A stretch of DNA of 64,000 bases from Methylobacterium currus (lineage in GTDB: Bacteria > Pseudomonadota > Alphaproteobacteria > Rhizobiales > Beijerinckiaceae). Made by a program: the position numbers and the translations under genes. Of this stretch, positions 48,750 through 57,341 are shown piece after piece. The DNA lies in the NCBI RefSeq assembly GCF_003058325.1, contig NZ_CP028843.1, forward strand, positions 4,190,001 through 4,254,000, written 5' to 3'. The first letter of the stretch is position 1, and each line of letters opens with the position of its first letter. Below the pieces are notes generated by a model that worked only from the letters and a program-made list of their open reading frames with translations, was not told the origin of the DNA and did not search any database.

Positions 48750-50913
48750 GGAGAGATCCCCGCGCGGGCGGGGAAGCGGAGTTCTCGCCTCGGCCTATCC
48801 CGTCGAGCACCGGGCGATCCCCGCATAGACGGGGGAGCCAAAGCCCGGTCCCGCCAGGGAGGCGCCCATCCGAGTCGATCCCCGCGTAGGCGGGGGAGCC
48901 ATCGTGATGGCCTGGTCCTTGTAGCCGGTGGCGGGTCGATCCCCGCGTAGGCGGGGGAGCCCGCTCGCCGTAGAGGGCAGAAGCCCCCGACGGGGGTCGA
49001 TCCCCGCGTAGGCGGGGGAGCCAAGGCCGGCCCGGTCTGGACCGGCGAGATGCGGGGTCGATCCCCGCGTAGGCGGGGGAGCCCACAAGGCCTCCCCCAG
49101 GCTGGACAGGTCGGCGGGTCGATCCCCGCGTAGGCGGGGGAGCCGGTGGAGGGGGAGGAAGGGATAACCCTCCCCGGGGTCGATCCCCGCGTAGGCGGGG
49201 GAGCCACGCCGGCCGGGCGCCCGTTCTGCGGCGTGATGGGTCGATCCCCGCGTAGGCGGGGGAGCCTCAGCATCCCACTTGGCCCGATATGCGGCGTAGG
49301 GTCGATCCCCGCGTAGGCGGGGGAGCCGATCGTGTGCGCGCCAGGACGAAAACCGAGCGGGGTCGATCCCCGCGTAGGCGGGGGAGCCCGGCTAATCAGA
49401 CAGCCGGCGCCCTTTCACGGGGGTCGATCCCCGCGTAGGCGGGGGAGCCGGGATGCTTACGAAGGTCACCGCAATAGGCGTCGGTCGATCCCCGCGTAGG
49501 CGGGGGAGCCTTCGGCTGGATCGGGTCAGGCCTCGTCTCGGCGGCTCGATCCCCGCGTAGGCGGGGGAGCCGGCCGGATCGGCGGACAGCCGCGCGTCGT
49601 TCAGGGTCGATCCCCGCGTAGGCGGGGGAGCCGCGTCGAGGTGTTGGCCGAGAGCGAAACCGAGGGGTCGATCCCCGCGTAGGCGGGGGAGCCATCACCC
49701 CGTAGGCTACCTTCGGCCCGGCCAGCGGTCGATCCCCGCGTAGGCGGGGGAGCCAGCTTGTCGGCGCTCCTCAGGCGTCATCTTGCGGGTCGATCCCCGC
49801 GTAGGCGGGGGAGCCGGCGTCTCGTAGATGCAGGTCACATAGACCCGGGGTCGATCCCCGCGTAGGCGGGGGAGCCCGCCATCCTCAAGATGACGATCGA
49901 CATCGGCGGGGTCGATCCCCGCGTAGGCGGGGGAGCCTCCACCAGGTCCGCGAGCTGCGTCGCGAGGAGGGGTCGATCCCCGCGTAGGCGGGGGAGCCTC
50001 ATGTCGGCAGGATTGTATAGCAGTGTATGAGGGTCGATCCCCGCGTAGGCGGGGGAGCCCCCCAATACACGGTCAATGGTCACTCCATAAACGGTCGATC
50101 CCCGCGTAGGCGGGGGAGCCCAGAAGGAGATCGGCTACCGCGGCATCAAGCGGGGTCGATCCCCGCGTAGGCGGGGGAGCCAAGCCTGCCTGCGGAGCTG
50201 GTGAACGGGTACCGGGTCGATCCCCGCGTAGGCGGGGGAGCCGCTCGGGCATCTAACGCAAGCTCTAACGCTTTGGGTCGATCCCCGCGTAGGCGGGGGA
50301 GCCAAAGCCGAGCTTCTTGGCGTGCTTGATGACTGGGGTCGATCCCCGCGTAGGCGGGGGAGCCACCTTCGGGTTCATCCTGGCGCCGTTCGTGCGGGGT
50401 CGATCCCCGCGTAGGCGGGGGAGCCCAGCACGTGTCCGGCGGCGTCAGCACGCTCGGGGGTCGATCCCCGCGTAGGCGGGGGAGCCTTCTCACCGGGCCG
50501 GCGCCGATGCTCAACCTCGGGTCGATCCCCGCGTAGGCGGGGGAGCCGGCATCTGCATGATGCGGTCCGCTTCCTCAAGGGGTCGATCCCCGCGTAGGCG
50601 GGGGAGCCGGCGGAGCACACGAATAGATCAGGCTGGCCGCGGGTCGATCCCCGCGTAGGCGGGGGAGCCGCTCCTCTGGTCGTTGTTTTTGGCAACGGCT
50701 GCGGTCGATCCCCGCGTAGGCGGGGGAGCCATGGCGTGATGCGCGGGATCTCCGCCAATCACGGGTCGATCCCCGCGTAGGCGGGGGAGCCCGCGCCGTG
50801 TTGAGGTCAGCGGTGAGCTTCAGGGGTCGATCCCCGCGTAGGCGGGGGAGCCGAGGGGCCGACACGGATTTCCCCTGCGGTGGGGGGTCGATCCCCGCGT
50901 AGGCGGGGGAGCC
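48750..50913 (-). CRISPR. CRISPR array, 36 repeats and 35 spacers, type I-E-like repeats
   Basis: Repeats of 29 nt recur on an exact 61-nt period from 48750 to 50913 with no shift, so every spacer is 32 nt. As read on the plus strand a repeat starts GGGTCGAT, has the stem core CCCCGC-GTAG-GCGGGG, and ends GGAGCC. Its reverse complement aligns with the type I-E repeat of E. coli, so crRNA should be transcribed from the minus strand, with an 8-nt 5' handle equivalent to AUCGACCC. The two lowest repeats (48750-48778 and 48811-48839) and part of the third (from 48872) are decayed, marking the trailer. One other repeat (49543-49571) has a G-to-C change. Spacers are all different by eye. No cas gene lies within the window, so activity would need Cas proteins encoded elsewhere. 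Confidence 0.97.
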
Positions 50914-51102
50914 CTTCCAGTTAAGTAGCTGGTGCCATTCACAATGTCAAAGAACGCCACCTTTCGCAGGTGCGAAGCGGGCCCGTCGCAGTCCCCGAGA
51001 ATGCCGGGTGCGGACTAGGTCGTCCAGGGGCGGGGAGGGCTCGGCGGCATCCGCTTTGATCCGGCAGCAGGCGCTGACAGATCCCGATGCCCGATCGCGA
51101 CT
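50914..51102 (-). promoter_or_regulatory. Probable CRISPR leader
   Basis: This sequence abuts the intact, high-coordinate end of the array. On the minus strand it has a perfect -35-like TTGACA (50945-50950). The -10 candidate TACTTA, 17 nt further (50922-50927), is weak. The first 40 nt next to the array are the least GC-rich part. No insertion-factor site could be confirmed. Confidence 0.5.
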
Positions 51103-51146
51103 TGTTTGGAATGGCTCCAATCTATAGATTGGAGCCATTCCAAACA
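51103..51146 (+). promoter_or_regulatory. Perfect 44-nt palindromic operator of mbfA, two inverted ICE-like boxes
   Basis: All 22 base pairs of the two arms match, with no loop. The arms contain TTTGGAATGGCTCCAA (51105-51120) and its inverse TTGGAGCCATTCCAAA (51129-51144). Each is itself a TTGGA/TCCAA inverted repeat, like the iron control element bound by Irr in Rhizobiales (TTTAGAA-N3-TTCTAAA type). The palindrome ends 11 nt before the mbfA ATG. As RNA it would form a hairpin against the ribosome site AGGAA. Iron-responsive repression by Irr is the inferred function. Confidence 0.7.
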
Positions 51147-51157
51147 GGAACGTTCGC

Positions 51158-52126
51158 ATGAAGGCCCTGACCGATCTCACCGAGCGCGAGGTGCTGGCCC
51201 TCGCCATCGCCAGCGAGGAGGAGGATTCCCGCATCTATCGCAGCTTCGCCGAGAGCCTGCGGGCCGACCTGCCGGGCTCCGCCGGCCTGTTCGAGGCGAT
51301 GGCCGACGAGGAGCGGGGCCACCGCGACGACCTCTATGCGGCCTATCGCGCGCGCTTCGGCGAGCACCTGCCGCCCCTGCGGCGCGAGGACGTGCGCGGT
51401 TTTCCCCGCCGCCGCCCGTTCTGGTGGCAGGGACTCGATGCCGCCCGGATGCGGCGGGAGGCGCAGGCCATGGAGGAGCAGGCCGCCGGCTTCTACGAGC
51501 AGGCGGCGACGCTCACCCGCGACCTCGGGGTGCGCCAGCTCTTCACCCGGCTCGCCGAGATCGAGCGCGGCCACGGCCGCCGGGCCGAGGCGCTGACCGC
51601 CGAGCAGGAGACCGGGGACGCCGCCGCCGAGGAGGCCCGGGCCGCCCACCGGCTGTTCGTGCTGCGCTACGTGCAGCCGGGCCTCGCCGGACTGATCGAC
51701 GGCTCGGTCTCGACCCTGGCGCCGCTCTTCGCCGCCGCCTTCGCCACCCACAACAACTGGCAGACGTTCCTCGTCGGCCTCGCCGCCTCGATCGGCGCCG
51801 GGATCAGCATGGGCTTCACCGAAGCGCTGTCCGACGACGGCAGCATCACCGGGCGCGGCTCGCCCTGGCTGCGCGGCCTCGTCTGCGGGGTCATGACGGC
51901 GGTCGGGGGCCTGGGCCACACGCTGCCCTACCTGGTGCCGGATTCCTGGTCGAACGCCTTCGCGATCGCGACGGTGCTCGCCGCTCTGGTGGTGACGGTG
52001 GAGCTGCTGGCGATCTCGGCCATCCGCACCCGCTACATGGAGACGCCGTTCTGGCGCGCCGCCCTTCAGGTGGTGCTGGGCGGGGTGCTGGTGCTGCTCG
52101 CCGGCGTGGCGATCGGCAGCGCCTGA
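51158..52126 (+). CDS. mbfA: Membrane-bound ferritin-like iron exporter MbfA
   Basis: A 322-residue protein in two parts. The N-terminal rubrerythrin/ferritin-like four-helix domain (about 1-150) carries the di-iron ligand motifs ASEEEDSRIYRSFAE, ADEERGHRDDL, EEQAAGFYEQ and EIERGHG. The C-terminal VIT1/CCC1-type membrane domain has five or so helices (about 170-322; GLIDGSVSTLAPLFAAAF, SIGAGISMGFTEALSDDG). In Agrobacterium and Bradyrhizobium, MbfA exports iron and protects against peroxide, under Irr repression. The operator palindrome upstream fits that exactly. Ribosome site AGGAA, ATG at 51158. Confidence 0.94.
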   Translation: MKALTDLTEREVLALAIASEEEDSRIYRSFAESLRADLPGSAGLFEAMADEERGHRDDLYAAYRARFGEHLPPLRREDVRGFPRRRPFWWQGLDAARMRREAQAMEEQAAGFYEQAATLTRDLGVRQLFTRLAEIERGHGRRAEALTAEQETGDAAAEEARAAHRLFVLRYVQPGLAGLIDGSVSTLAPLFAAAFATHNNWQTFLVGLAASIGAGISMGFTEALSDDGSITGRGSPWLRGLVCGVMTAVGGLGHTLPYLVPDSWSNAFAIATVLAALVVTVELLAISAIRTRYMETPFWRAALQVVLGGVLVLLAGVAIGSA

Positions 52127-52254
52127 GATGGCGTCATGCGGCACCGTGCGCGGGCGGCGGCCCCGAAAGCCGCTCCCGCCACCTTGAAAATGGTCTAGAA
52201 ACGGCCCGAAGGCAGCGAAAGATCGCCCCCGAACGAGTGCCCCGAGGAACCGCC

Positions 52255-53598
52255 GTGCAGACCAGCTTCACCCCCGCGCAGCTCGCCGACCCGGCCATGG
52301 CGGCCTCGGAGAAGATCCTGCGCACCTGCGTGCATTGCGGCTTCTGCACCGCCACCTGCCCGACCTACCTGCTGCTCGGCGACGAACTCGATTCGCCGCG
52401 CGGGCGCATCTACCTGATCAAGGACATGCTGGAGGGGGGCAAGCCCGCGAGTCCGGAGGTGGTCAAGCACGTCGACCGCTGCCTGTCCTGCCTGTCCTGC
52501 ATGACGACCTGCCCGTCGGGGGTGCATTACATGCACCTCGTCGACCATGCGCGCGCCCATATCGAGAAGACCTATTCGCGCCCGGCGGAGGACCGGTTCC
52601 TGCGCGCGGTGCTGGCGCGGGTGCTGCCCTACCCGAACCGCTTCCGCCTGGCGCTTCTCGGCGCCACGCTCGGCCGGCCGTTCCGGGGGATCGCCGCGAA
52701 GATGCCGAAGGTCGGCAACCGGCTGGCCGCCATGCTCGACCTCGCCCCCGCCGCGCTGCCGAACCGCTCGGCGCAGGACAAGCCCGGCCGCTTCCCGCCC
52801 GCCGGCCCGCGCCGGGGCCGGGTCGCACTCCTGCGCGGCTGCGCCCAGAGCGTGCTGCGGCCGGACTTCAACGAGGCGGCGATCCGGCTCCTCAACCGCC
52901 ACGGCGTCGAGGTGGTCCAGGCCAGGGGCGAGGGCTGCTGCGGCGCGCTCACCCACCATATGGGCCACGAGGATTCGTCGCACGCGCTGGCCAAGCGCAC
53001 CATCGACGCCTGGATCGCCGAGATGGACGGCGAGGGGCTCGACGCGATCGTGGTCACGGCCTCGGGCTGCGGCACGACGATCAAGGATTACGGCTTCATG
53101 TTCCGCGACGACCCGGCCTATGCGGACAAGGCCGCCCGGGTGGCGGGGATCGCCCGCGACGTCACCGAGTATGTGACGAGCCTCGGCCTGTCCGAGCCGG
53201 TGGTCGAGACCGACCTCGTCGTCGCCTACCACTCCGCCTGCTCGATGCAGCACGGGCAAGGCCTGCGCACCGAGCCGAAGGCGCTGCTGGCGCGGGCCGG
53301 CTTCACCGTGAAGGACGTGCCCGAGGGCCATATCTGCTGCGGCTCGGCCGGCACCTACAACATCCTGCAGCCGGAGCTGGCCGCGCACTTACGCGCCCGC
53401 AAGGTCGCCAACATCGAGCGCGTCCGGCCGGACGTGATCGCCACCGGCAATATCGGCTGCGCCACCCAGATCGGGAAGGGCACCGCCATCCCGATCGTCC
53501 ATACGGTGGAGCTCCTCGACTGGGCGACGGGCGGCCCGCGGCCCGCGGCTCTGGACGGGGTGGCGGAGAGGCGGCCGGCGCTGGCGGCGGCGGAGTAG
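52255..53598 (+). CDS. glcF: Glycolate oxidase iron-sulfur subunit
   Basis: A 447-residue protein with two [4Fe-4S] ferredoxin motifs at the N-terminus (CVHCGFCTATCP and CLSCLSCMTTCP). Two CCG-type cysteine-rich domains follow (GEGCCGALTHHMG with ASGCGTTIKDYG, and HSACSMQHGQG with HICCGSAGTYN). This is GlcF, which with GlcD and GlcE passes electrons from glycolate to quinone. It starts with GTG at 52255 after GAGGAAC. glcD and glcE are not beside it, unlike the usual glcDEF operon. It follows mbfA by 128 nt. Confidence 0.9.
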   Translation: MQTSFTPAQLADPAMAASEKILRTCVHCGFCTATCPTYLLLGDELDSPRGRIYLIKDMLEGGKPASPEVVKHVDRCLSCLSCMTTCPSGVHYMHLVDHARAHIEKTYSRPAEDRFLRAVLARVLPYPNRFRLALLGATLGRPFRGIAAKMPKVGNRLAAMLDLAPAALPNRSAQDKPGRFPPAGPRRGRVALLRGCAQSVLRPDFNEAAIRLLNRHGVEVVQARGEGCCGALTHHMGHEDSSHALAKRTIDAWIAEMDGEGLDAIVVTASGCGTTIKDYGFMFRDDPAYADKAARVAGIARDVTEYVTSLGLSEPVVETDLVVAYHSACSMQHGQGLRTEPKALLARAGFTVKDVPEGHICCGSAGTYNILQPELAAHLRARKVANIERVRPDVIATGNIGCATQIGKGTAIPIVHTVELLDWATGGPRPAALDGVAERRPALAAAE

Positions 53599-53708
53599 GC
53601 CGCAGGCGACACGACGACGCGCGGGTCTTCTCCCTGTCCCCCGGCGCGGGGAGTGGGAAAGATCCGCGACTCGTCTTGCTCCGGGCAGCCCGGCGGCGAC
53701 CGTCCGCC

Positions 53709-55097
53709 TCACGACGCCGACGCCGCAGCCTCCACCTTCCCCCCGGCCGCCATCCGGCAATCCGCGACCGTCGCCCGCGCGGTCTCGATCGCGATCGACA
53801 CCGCCGCCATCGTCCGCGCATCCAGCTCGCGCCGGCGGAGGTCGCGTACGACCTCGATGGCGAGCTTGTCGATCTCGACCGACAGGGCGGCGATGGCGGC
53901 CGGGTCGCGCAAGGAGCGGGCCTGGTCGGTGATCTCGACGAGCCGGTCGGTCACCTCGTCGATCCGCTCGCGCCGCAGGCTCGCCAGGCGCTGGCGCAGC
54001 CAGGCCACCGCCGAGGCGAGGCCGCCGGCGAGCGCCGCCAGGAGGTAGAGCGTGTCGCCGTAGCGCTCGACGAAGCCGTGCTGCTCGCGCTCGAAATAGT
54101 CGATCGCGCCGGGATGGATCGGAATGCGGGCGCTCGTCGCCGCCACCGTGGTCTCGTAGGACGGGGCCTGGACGTATTCCGCCGCGTCGGTCTGCTCGGC
54201 GGCGGCGGTGCGCATCTCGAACAGGTGCTGGGTCACGTCCGCGGCGACGGCGCGGCTGAGCGAGGTGCGCGCCATCAGCCGGTACGAGGCGCCAACGGTC
54301 TTCACGTCCTCCGCCGGCAGCTTCGGCCGGCCGCCGAACAGCCCGGCCGGCACGGTGACGGCCTGGAGGCGGGGGAAGCGCTCGATCACCGCGTCGCTGT
54401 CCGGCACGTCGACGAGGTCGACCTTGCCGGTGCGGCCGATCCCCCGCACCGATTCGACGAGGGCGCGCGCCTTCGGGGCGGAGGCCGCGATGATGCTGGC
54501 GAAGGCGTCGATCCGCCGGTCGCGGATCGCGGCCGCCGCCTCGGCCCCGTCGATGGCGACGAGGCGGACCGCGCCGGCCGGCACCGGCCCGATCGCGGGC
54601 GTCGCCTCCGGCCCCTCGAGGGTCAGGGTGTAGTAGGCGAGGATGTTCTTCAGAAGCCAGAAATCGGCGCTGCGATGGGCCGCGATGCCGAGGCGTCGCC
54701 CCGCGAGCTTCGGGAAGCTCGTGATGCCGGACCCCTCGGGCGAGACGATCAGCATCGCCTGGTCGCGCAGGATCGCGAGGGTCAGCCCGTTCTTCGGCAG
54801 GAGCACGTCCGGCCGCACCACCGCGAGGTCGGCCCGGCCGTCCTGGAGCGCCGCCGCGCTCTCGCGCACGTCCTCGAAGGACAGGATCCTGAGCCGGATA
54901 TTGGCACGGTCCGCCGCCAGGGCATCGGCATAGGCCTTGATCAGGGCCGGCTCGGTCCCGTCCCGCGGGGCGACCGCGATGGTGAGCGTGGTCGCCTGGC
55001 TGACATACAGGGCGGCCGCGATCCCCGCGGCGAGGGCCGCGACGAGCACGGCGGCGAAGGTCTCGCGCCGCAGGACCCAGTCGGGGAGGGTGGGCAT
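53709..55097 (-). CDS. TAXI-type (TRAP-associated) solute-binding protein, membrane-anchored
   Basis: A 462-residue protein. It has an N-terminal membrane helix (about 13-33; FAAVLVAALAAGIAAALYVS), a periplasmic binding domain of the TAXI/NMT1-like type (about 36-320; LTIAVAPRDGTEPALIKAYA (20), GRADLAVVRPDVLLPKNGL), a second membrane helix (about 345-365), then a cytosolic helical, possibly coiled-coil tail (RRERIDEVTDRLVEITDQAR). Typical TAXI proteins are free lipoproteins or secreted; the anchored form with a cytosolic tail suggests sensing or scaffolding. No TRAP permease is adjacent; it follows a DMT and an ArsB-type permease by 19 nt. Confidence 0.78.
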   Translation of the reverse strand: MPTLPDWVLRRETFAAVLVAALAAGIAAALYVSQATTLTIAVAPRDGTEPALIKAYADALAADRANIRLRILSFEDVRESAAALQDGRADLAVVRPDVLLPKNGLTLAILRDQAMLIVSPEGSGITSFPKLAGRRLGIAAHRSADFWLLKNILAYYTLTLEGPEATPAIGPVPAGAVRLVAIDGAEAAAAIRDRRIDAFASIIAASAPKARALVESVRGIGRTGKVDLVDVPDSDAVIERFPRLQAVTVPAGLFGGRPKLPAEDVKTVGASYRLMARTSLSRAVAADVTQHLFEMRTAAAEQTDAAEYVQAPSYETTVAATSARIPIHPGAIDYFEREQHGFVERYGDTLYLLAALAGGLASAVAWLRQRLASLRRERIDEVTDRLVEITDQARSLRDPAAIAALSVEIDKLAIEVVRDLRRRELDARTMAAVSIAIETARATVADCRMAAGGKVEAAASAS

Positions 55098-55116
55098 GGG
55101 ACCTCCAGCCGGGGGG

Positions 55117-56043
55117 TCAGAACGCCGAGATCAGCACGATCCCGCCGATCATCAGGGCGGCGCCCAGCAGGCGCGGCGGGCCGGCCTTGACCTGGCGCAT
55201 GCCGAGCCAGCCGAAATGGTCGAGCGCCACCGAGGTCAGCAGGTTGGCGGTGATGAGCAGGCCGTTGAGGGCGCCGGCCCCGACCTTGTCGACGAAGAGG
55301 AGGCCGGCGAACACCGCGACCGCCCCGGTGAGGCCGGCGAGCGGCATCCACCAGCGAACACCGGCCAGATCCTCGCGGGTCGGCAGCGGCGTGGGCTTCA
55401 GCAGGGTCAGCAGCGCGAAGGCGAAGACGACGGGCAGGAACGACACCGTGGCGGCGAGCCACGGATTGACCAGCGCGCCGCGCAGCTGCGCGTTCCACAC
55501 CACGCCGATCGCCATTAGGGCGCCGGCGACCAGGATGAACGGGTAGAGCAGCTTGCCGCCGACGCCGTGGCTCTCGCCCTCGTCCTTCTTGCCGGCGCTG
55601 CGGGCGATGAACACCACGCCGACCGCCATCAGCAGACCGCCGAGCCAGGGCAGCGGCTTGAAGCCGGAGGCCTGGAGCCCGAACAGCCCGAAGGTGTCCA
55701 GGGCGAGCGAGGTGATGATGTTGGCGGTCAGCGTCAGGCCGTTGAACGGACCGGCCCCGACCTTGTCGATGAAGGCGAGCCCGCCGAACACCGCGACCGC
55801 CCCGGCGAGCCCCCCGAGGGGGGCGTACCAGGGCATCTTGCCCAAGCTCTCGAGGCTCGGCAGCGGCGTCGGCATCACCAGGAACAGGGTGACGAAGACG
55901 AACACGATCGGCAGGAACGACACCGTGGCGGCGAGCCACGGATTGACCATCCGGCCGCGCAGCTGCGCGTTCATCGCGTTGCCGAGCGCCTGGACCGCAC
56001 CGGCGACCAGGATGAAGGGATAGAGGAGCGCGGCGATCGACAC
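55117..56043 (-). CDS. DMT-superfamily protein of two fused YdcZ (DUF606) units
   Basis: A 308-residue membrane protein with about ten helices. Two tandem copies of a roughly 145-residue DUF606 unit are obvious: YPFILVAGA, NAQLRG, VNPWLAATVSFLP, TPLP, GAVAVF, DKVGAG, NGL and TAN recur in the same order in each half. Even the DNA repeats (CACCGTGGCGGCGAGCCACG near 55446 and 55921). YdcZ proteins are normally single 140-150-residue units. The substrate is unknown. It starts with GTG at 56041-56043 after AGGAAGG, and is the middle gene of a three-gene operon. Confidence 0.82.
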   Translation of the reverse strand: MSIAALLYPFILVAGAVQALGNAMNAQLRGRMVNPWLAATVSFLPIVFVFVTLFLVMPTPLPSLESLGKMPWYAPLGGLAGAVAVFGGLAFIDKVGAGPFNGLTLTANIITSLALDTFGLFGLQASGFKPLPWLGGLLMAVGVVFIARSAGKKDEGESHGVGGKLLYPFILVAGALMAIGVVWNAQLRGALVNPWLAATVSFLPVVFAFALLTLLKPTPLPTREDLAGVRWWMPLAGLTGAVAVFAGLLFVDKVGAGALNGLLITANLLTSVALDHFGWLGMRQVKAGPPRLLGAALMIGGIVLISAF

Positions 56044-56069
56044 CGGGGATACCTTCCTGTGGGAGGGGG

Positions 56070-57341
56070 TCAGACGAGGAGGAGGCCCGCCAGCGCCAGC
56101 CCGAGGGCCGGCGGCATCACCAGGGCGCCGAGCTTGAGGAAGCTCCAGAAGCTCACGTCCTGGCCCTCGCGGCGGATCGCGGTGAGCCACAGGATGGTGG
56201 CGAGCGAGCCGGTGACCGAGAGGTTCGGCCCGAGATCGACGCCGATCAGCACCGCGCCCGCGACCTTCTCCGGCACGTGGGCGGCCTGCACCGCGGCCCC
56301 GGCGATCAGGCCGGCCGGCAGGTTGTTGACGAGGTTGCAGGCGACGGCGATCAACGCGCCGGCGCCCCAGGCCGTCTCGGCGGGCGCCGTGCTCGCCGCC
56401 CGTTGCAGCTCCGCGGCGATAATCGCCAGCACGCCGGTCTTCTCCAGCGCCTCGACCAGCACGAACAGGCCGGCGACGAGGGGCAGCACGCTCCACGACA
56501 CGTCCTTGACCACCTCGGCGGCACCGCTGCCGCGCCGCAAGGCGATCACGATGAGCGTGGTGGCGAGGCCGGCGACGAAGGTCGGCAGGCCGAGATCCTT
56601 CCCATAGGCCGAAGCGCCGATCAGCACCGCGCCGGTCGCCACGATGCCGAGGCCCGCGACGAGGCCGGTGCGGGACAAGGACGCCGTCTCGACCTCGGTG
56701 GCGACCTGCTGCTGCCGCAGCGTCCCGTTCTGGGTCAGCCGCAGGACGAGGTAGGTCGCCAGGATCGCGAGGAGCGACGGCAGGGTGAACAGGGCGAGCC
56801 AGCGCGTCAGCGGCGGCATGGCTTCCGCGAAGACCACGAGATTCGCCGGGTTCGAGATCGGCAGCACGAACGAGGCGGCATTGGCGATGAAAGCGCAGAT
56901 GAACAGGTAGGGCAGAGGGTTCTCGACCTTGGCGGCGCGGGTGGCGGCGTAGACCGCCGGGGTCAGCACCACCGCGCAGGCATCGTTCGAGAGGAAGACC
57001 GTGACCACCGTGCCGACGAGGTAGACGAGGGTGAACAGCCGCGTCGCCGAGCCCTTGGCGGCGCGCACCGCGATGCCGGCGAGCCAGTCGAACAGGCCCT
57101 CCTTCCGGGCGACCTCGGACATCAGCATCATGCCGACGAGGAAGAGGTAGACGTCGGTGCCCTTGAGCACGCCCGCCCAGGCGGTGCCGGCCGGGAGCAG
57201 GCCGAGGAGCACCAGGGCGAGGGCGCCGGCCACCGCCCAGATCGCCTCCGGCCAGGAGAACGGGCGCACGATCACGCCGAGCGTGGCGAGGGCGGCGATC
57301 GCCCAGGTCGCGAGGTTGGGGCTGAGCGTCAGCGCGGCCAT
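56070..57341 (-). CDS. ArsB/SLC13-type (ion transporter superfamily) anion permease
   Basis: A 423-residue permease with about 11 helices. TVFLSNDACAVVLTPAVYAA is the ArsB-type first re-entrant motif, ISNPANLVVF the second, and CNLVNNLPAGLIAGAAV with LGPNLSVTGSLATILWL in the second half. This is the ArsB-like branch of the ion transporter superfamily. ArsB pumps arsenite, but no arsR, arsC or arsH is near, so another anion is possible. It is first of the operon with the DMT and TAXI genes (gaps of 26 and 19 nt). Confidence 0.8.
   Translation of the reverse strand: MAALTLSPNLATWAIAALATLGVIVRPFSWPEAIWAVAGALALVLLGLLPAGTAWAGVLKGTDVYLFLVGMMLMSEVARKEGLFDWLAGIAVRAAKGSATRLFTLVYLVGTVVTVFLSNDACAVVLTPAVYAATRAAKVENPLPYLFICAFIANAASFVLPISNPANLVVFAEAMPPLTRWLALFTLPSLLAILATYLVLRLTQNGTLRQQQVATEVETASLSRTGLVAGLGIVATGAVLIGASAYGKDLGLPTFVAGLATTLIVIALRRGSGAAEVVKDVSWSVLPLVAGLFVLVEALEKTGVLAIIAAELQRAASTAPAETAWGAGALIAVACNLVNNLPAGLIAGAAVQAAHVPEKVAGAVLIGVDLGPNLSVTGSLATILWLTAIRREGQDVSFWSFLKLGALVMPPALGLALAGLLLV

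Noticed and set aside
48662..50865. Several minus-strand frames of 80-200 residues rich in GSPAYAGID, LPRLRGDRP and PPPTRGST
   Set aside because: They are translations of the CRISPR repeats in three frames; the 61-nt period cycles the frame. No independent coding evidence.
51103..51146. The palindrome read as a terminator of the CRISPR transcript or as a transposon end
   Set aside because: It lies upstream of the leader with respect to array transcription, has no target-site duplication or adjacent transposase, and abuts the mbfA start; an operator is simpler.
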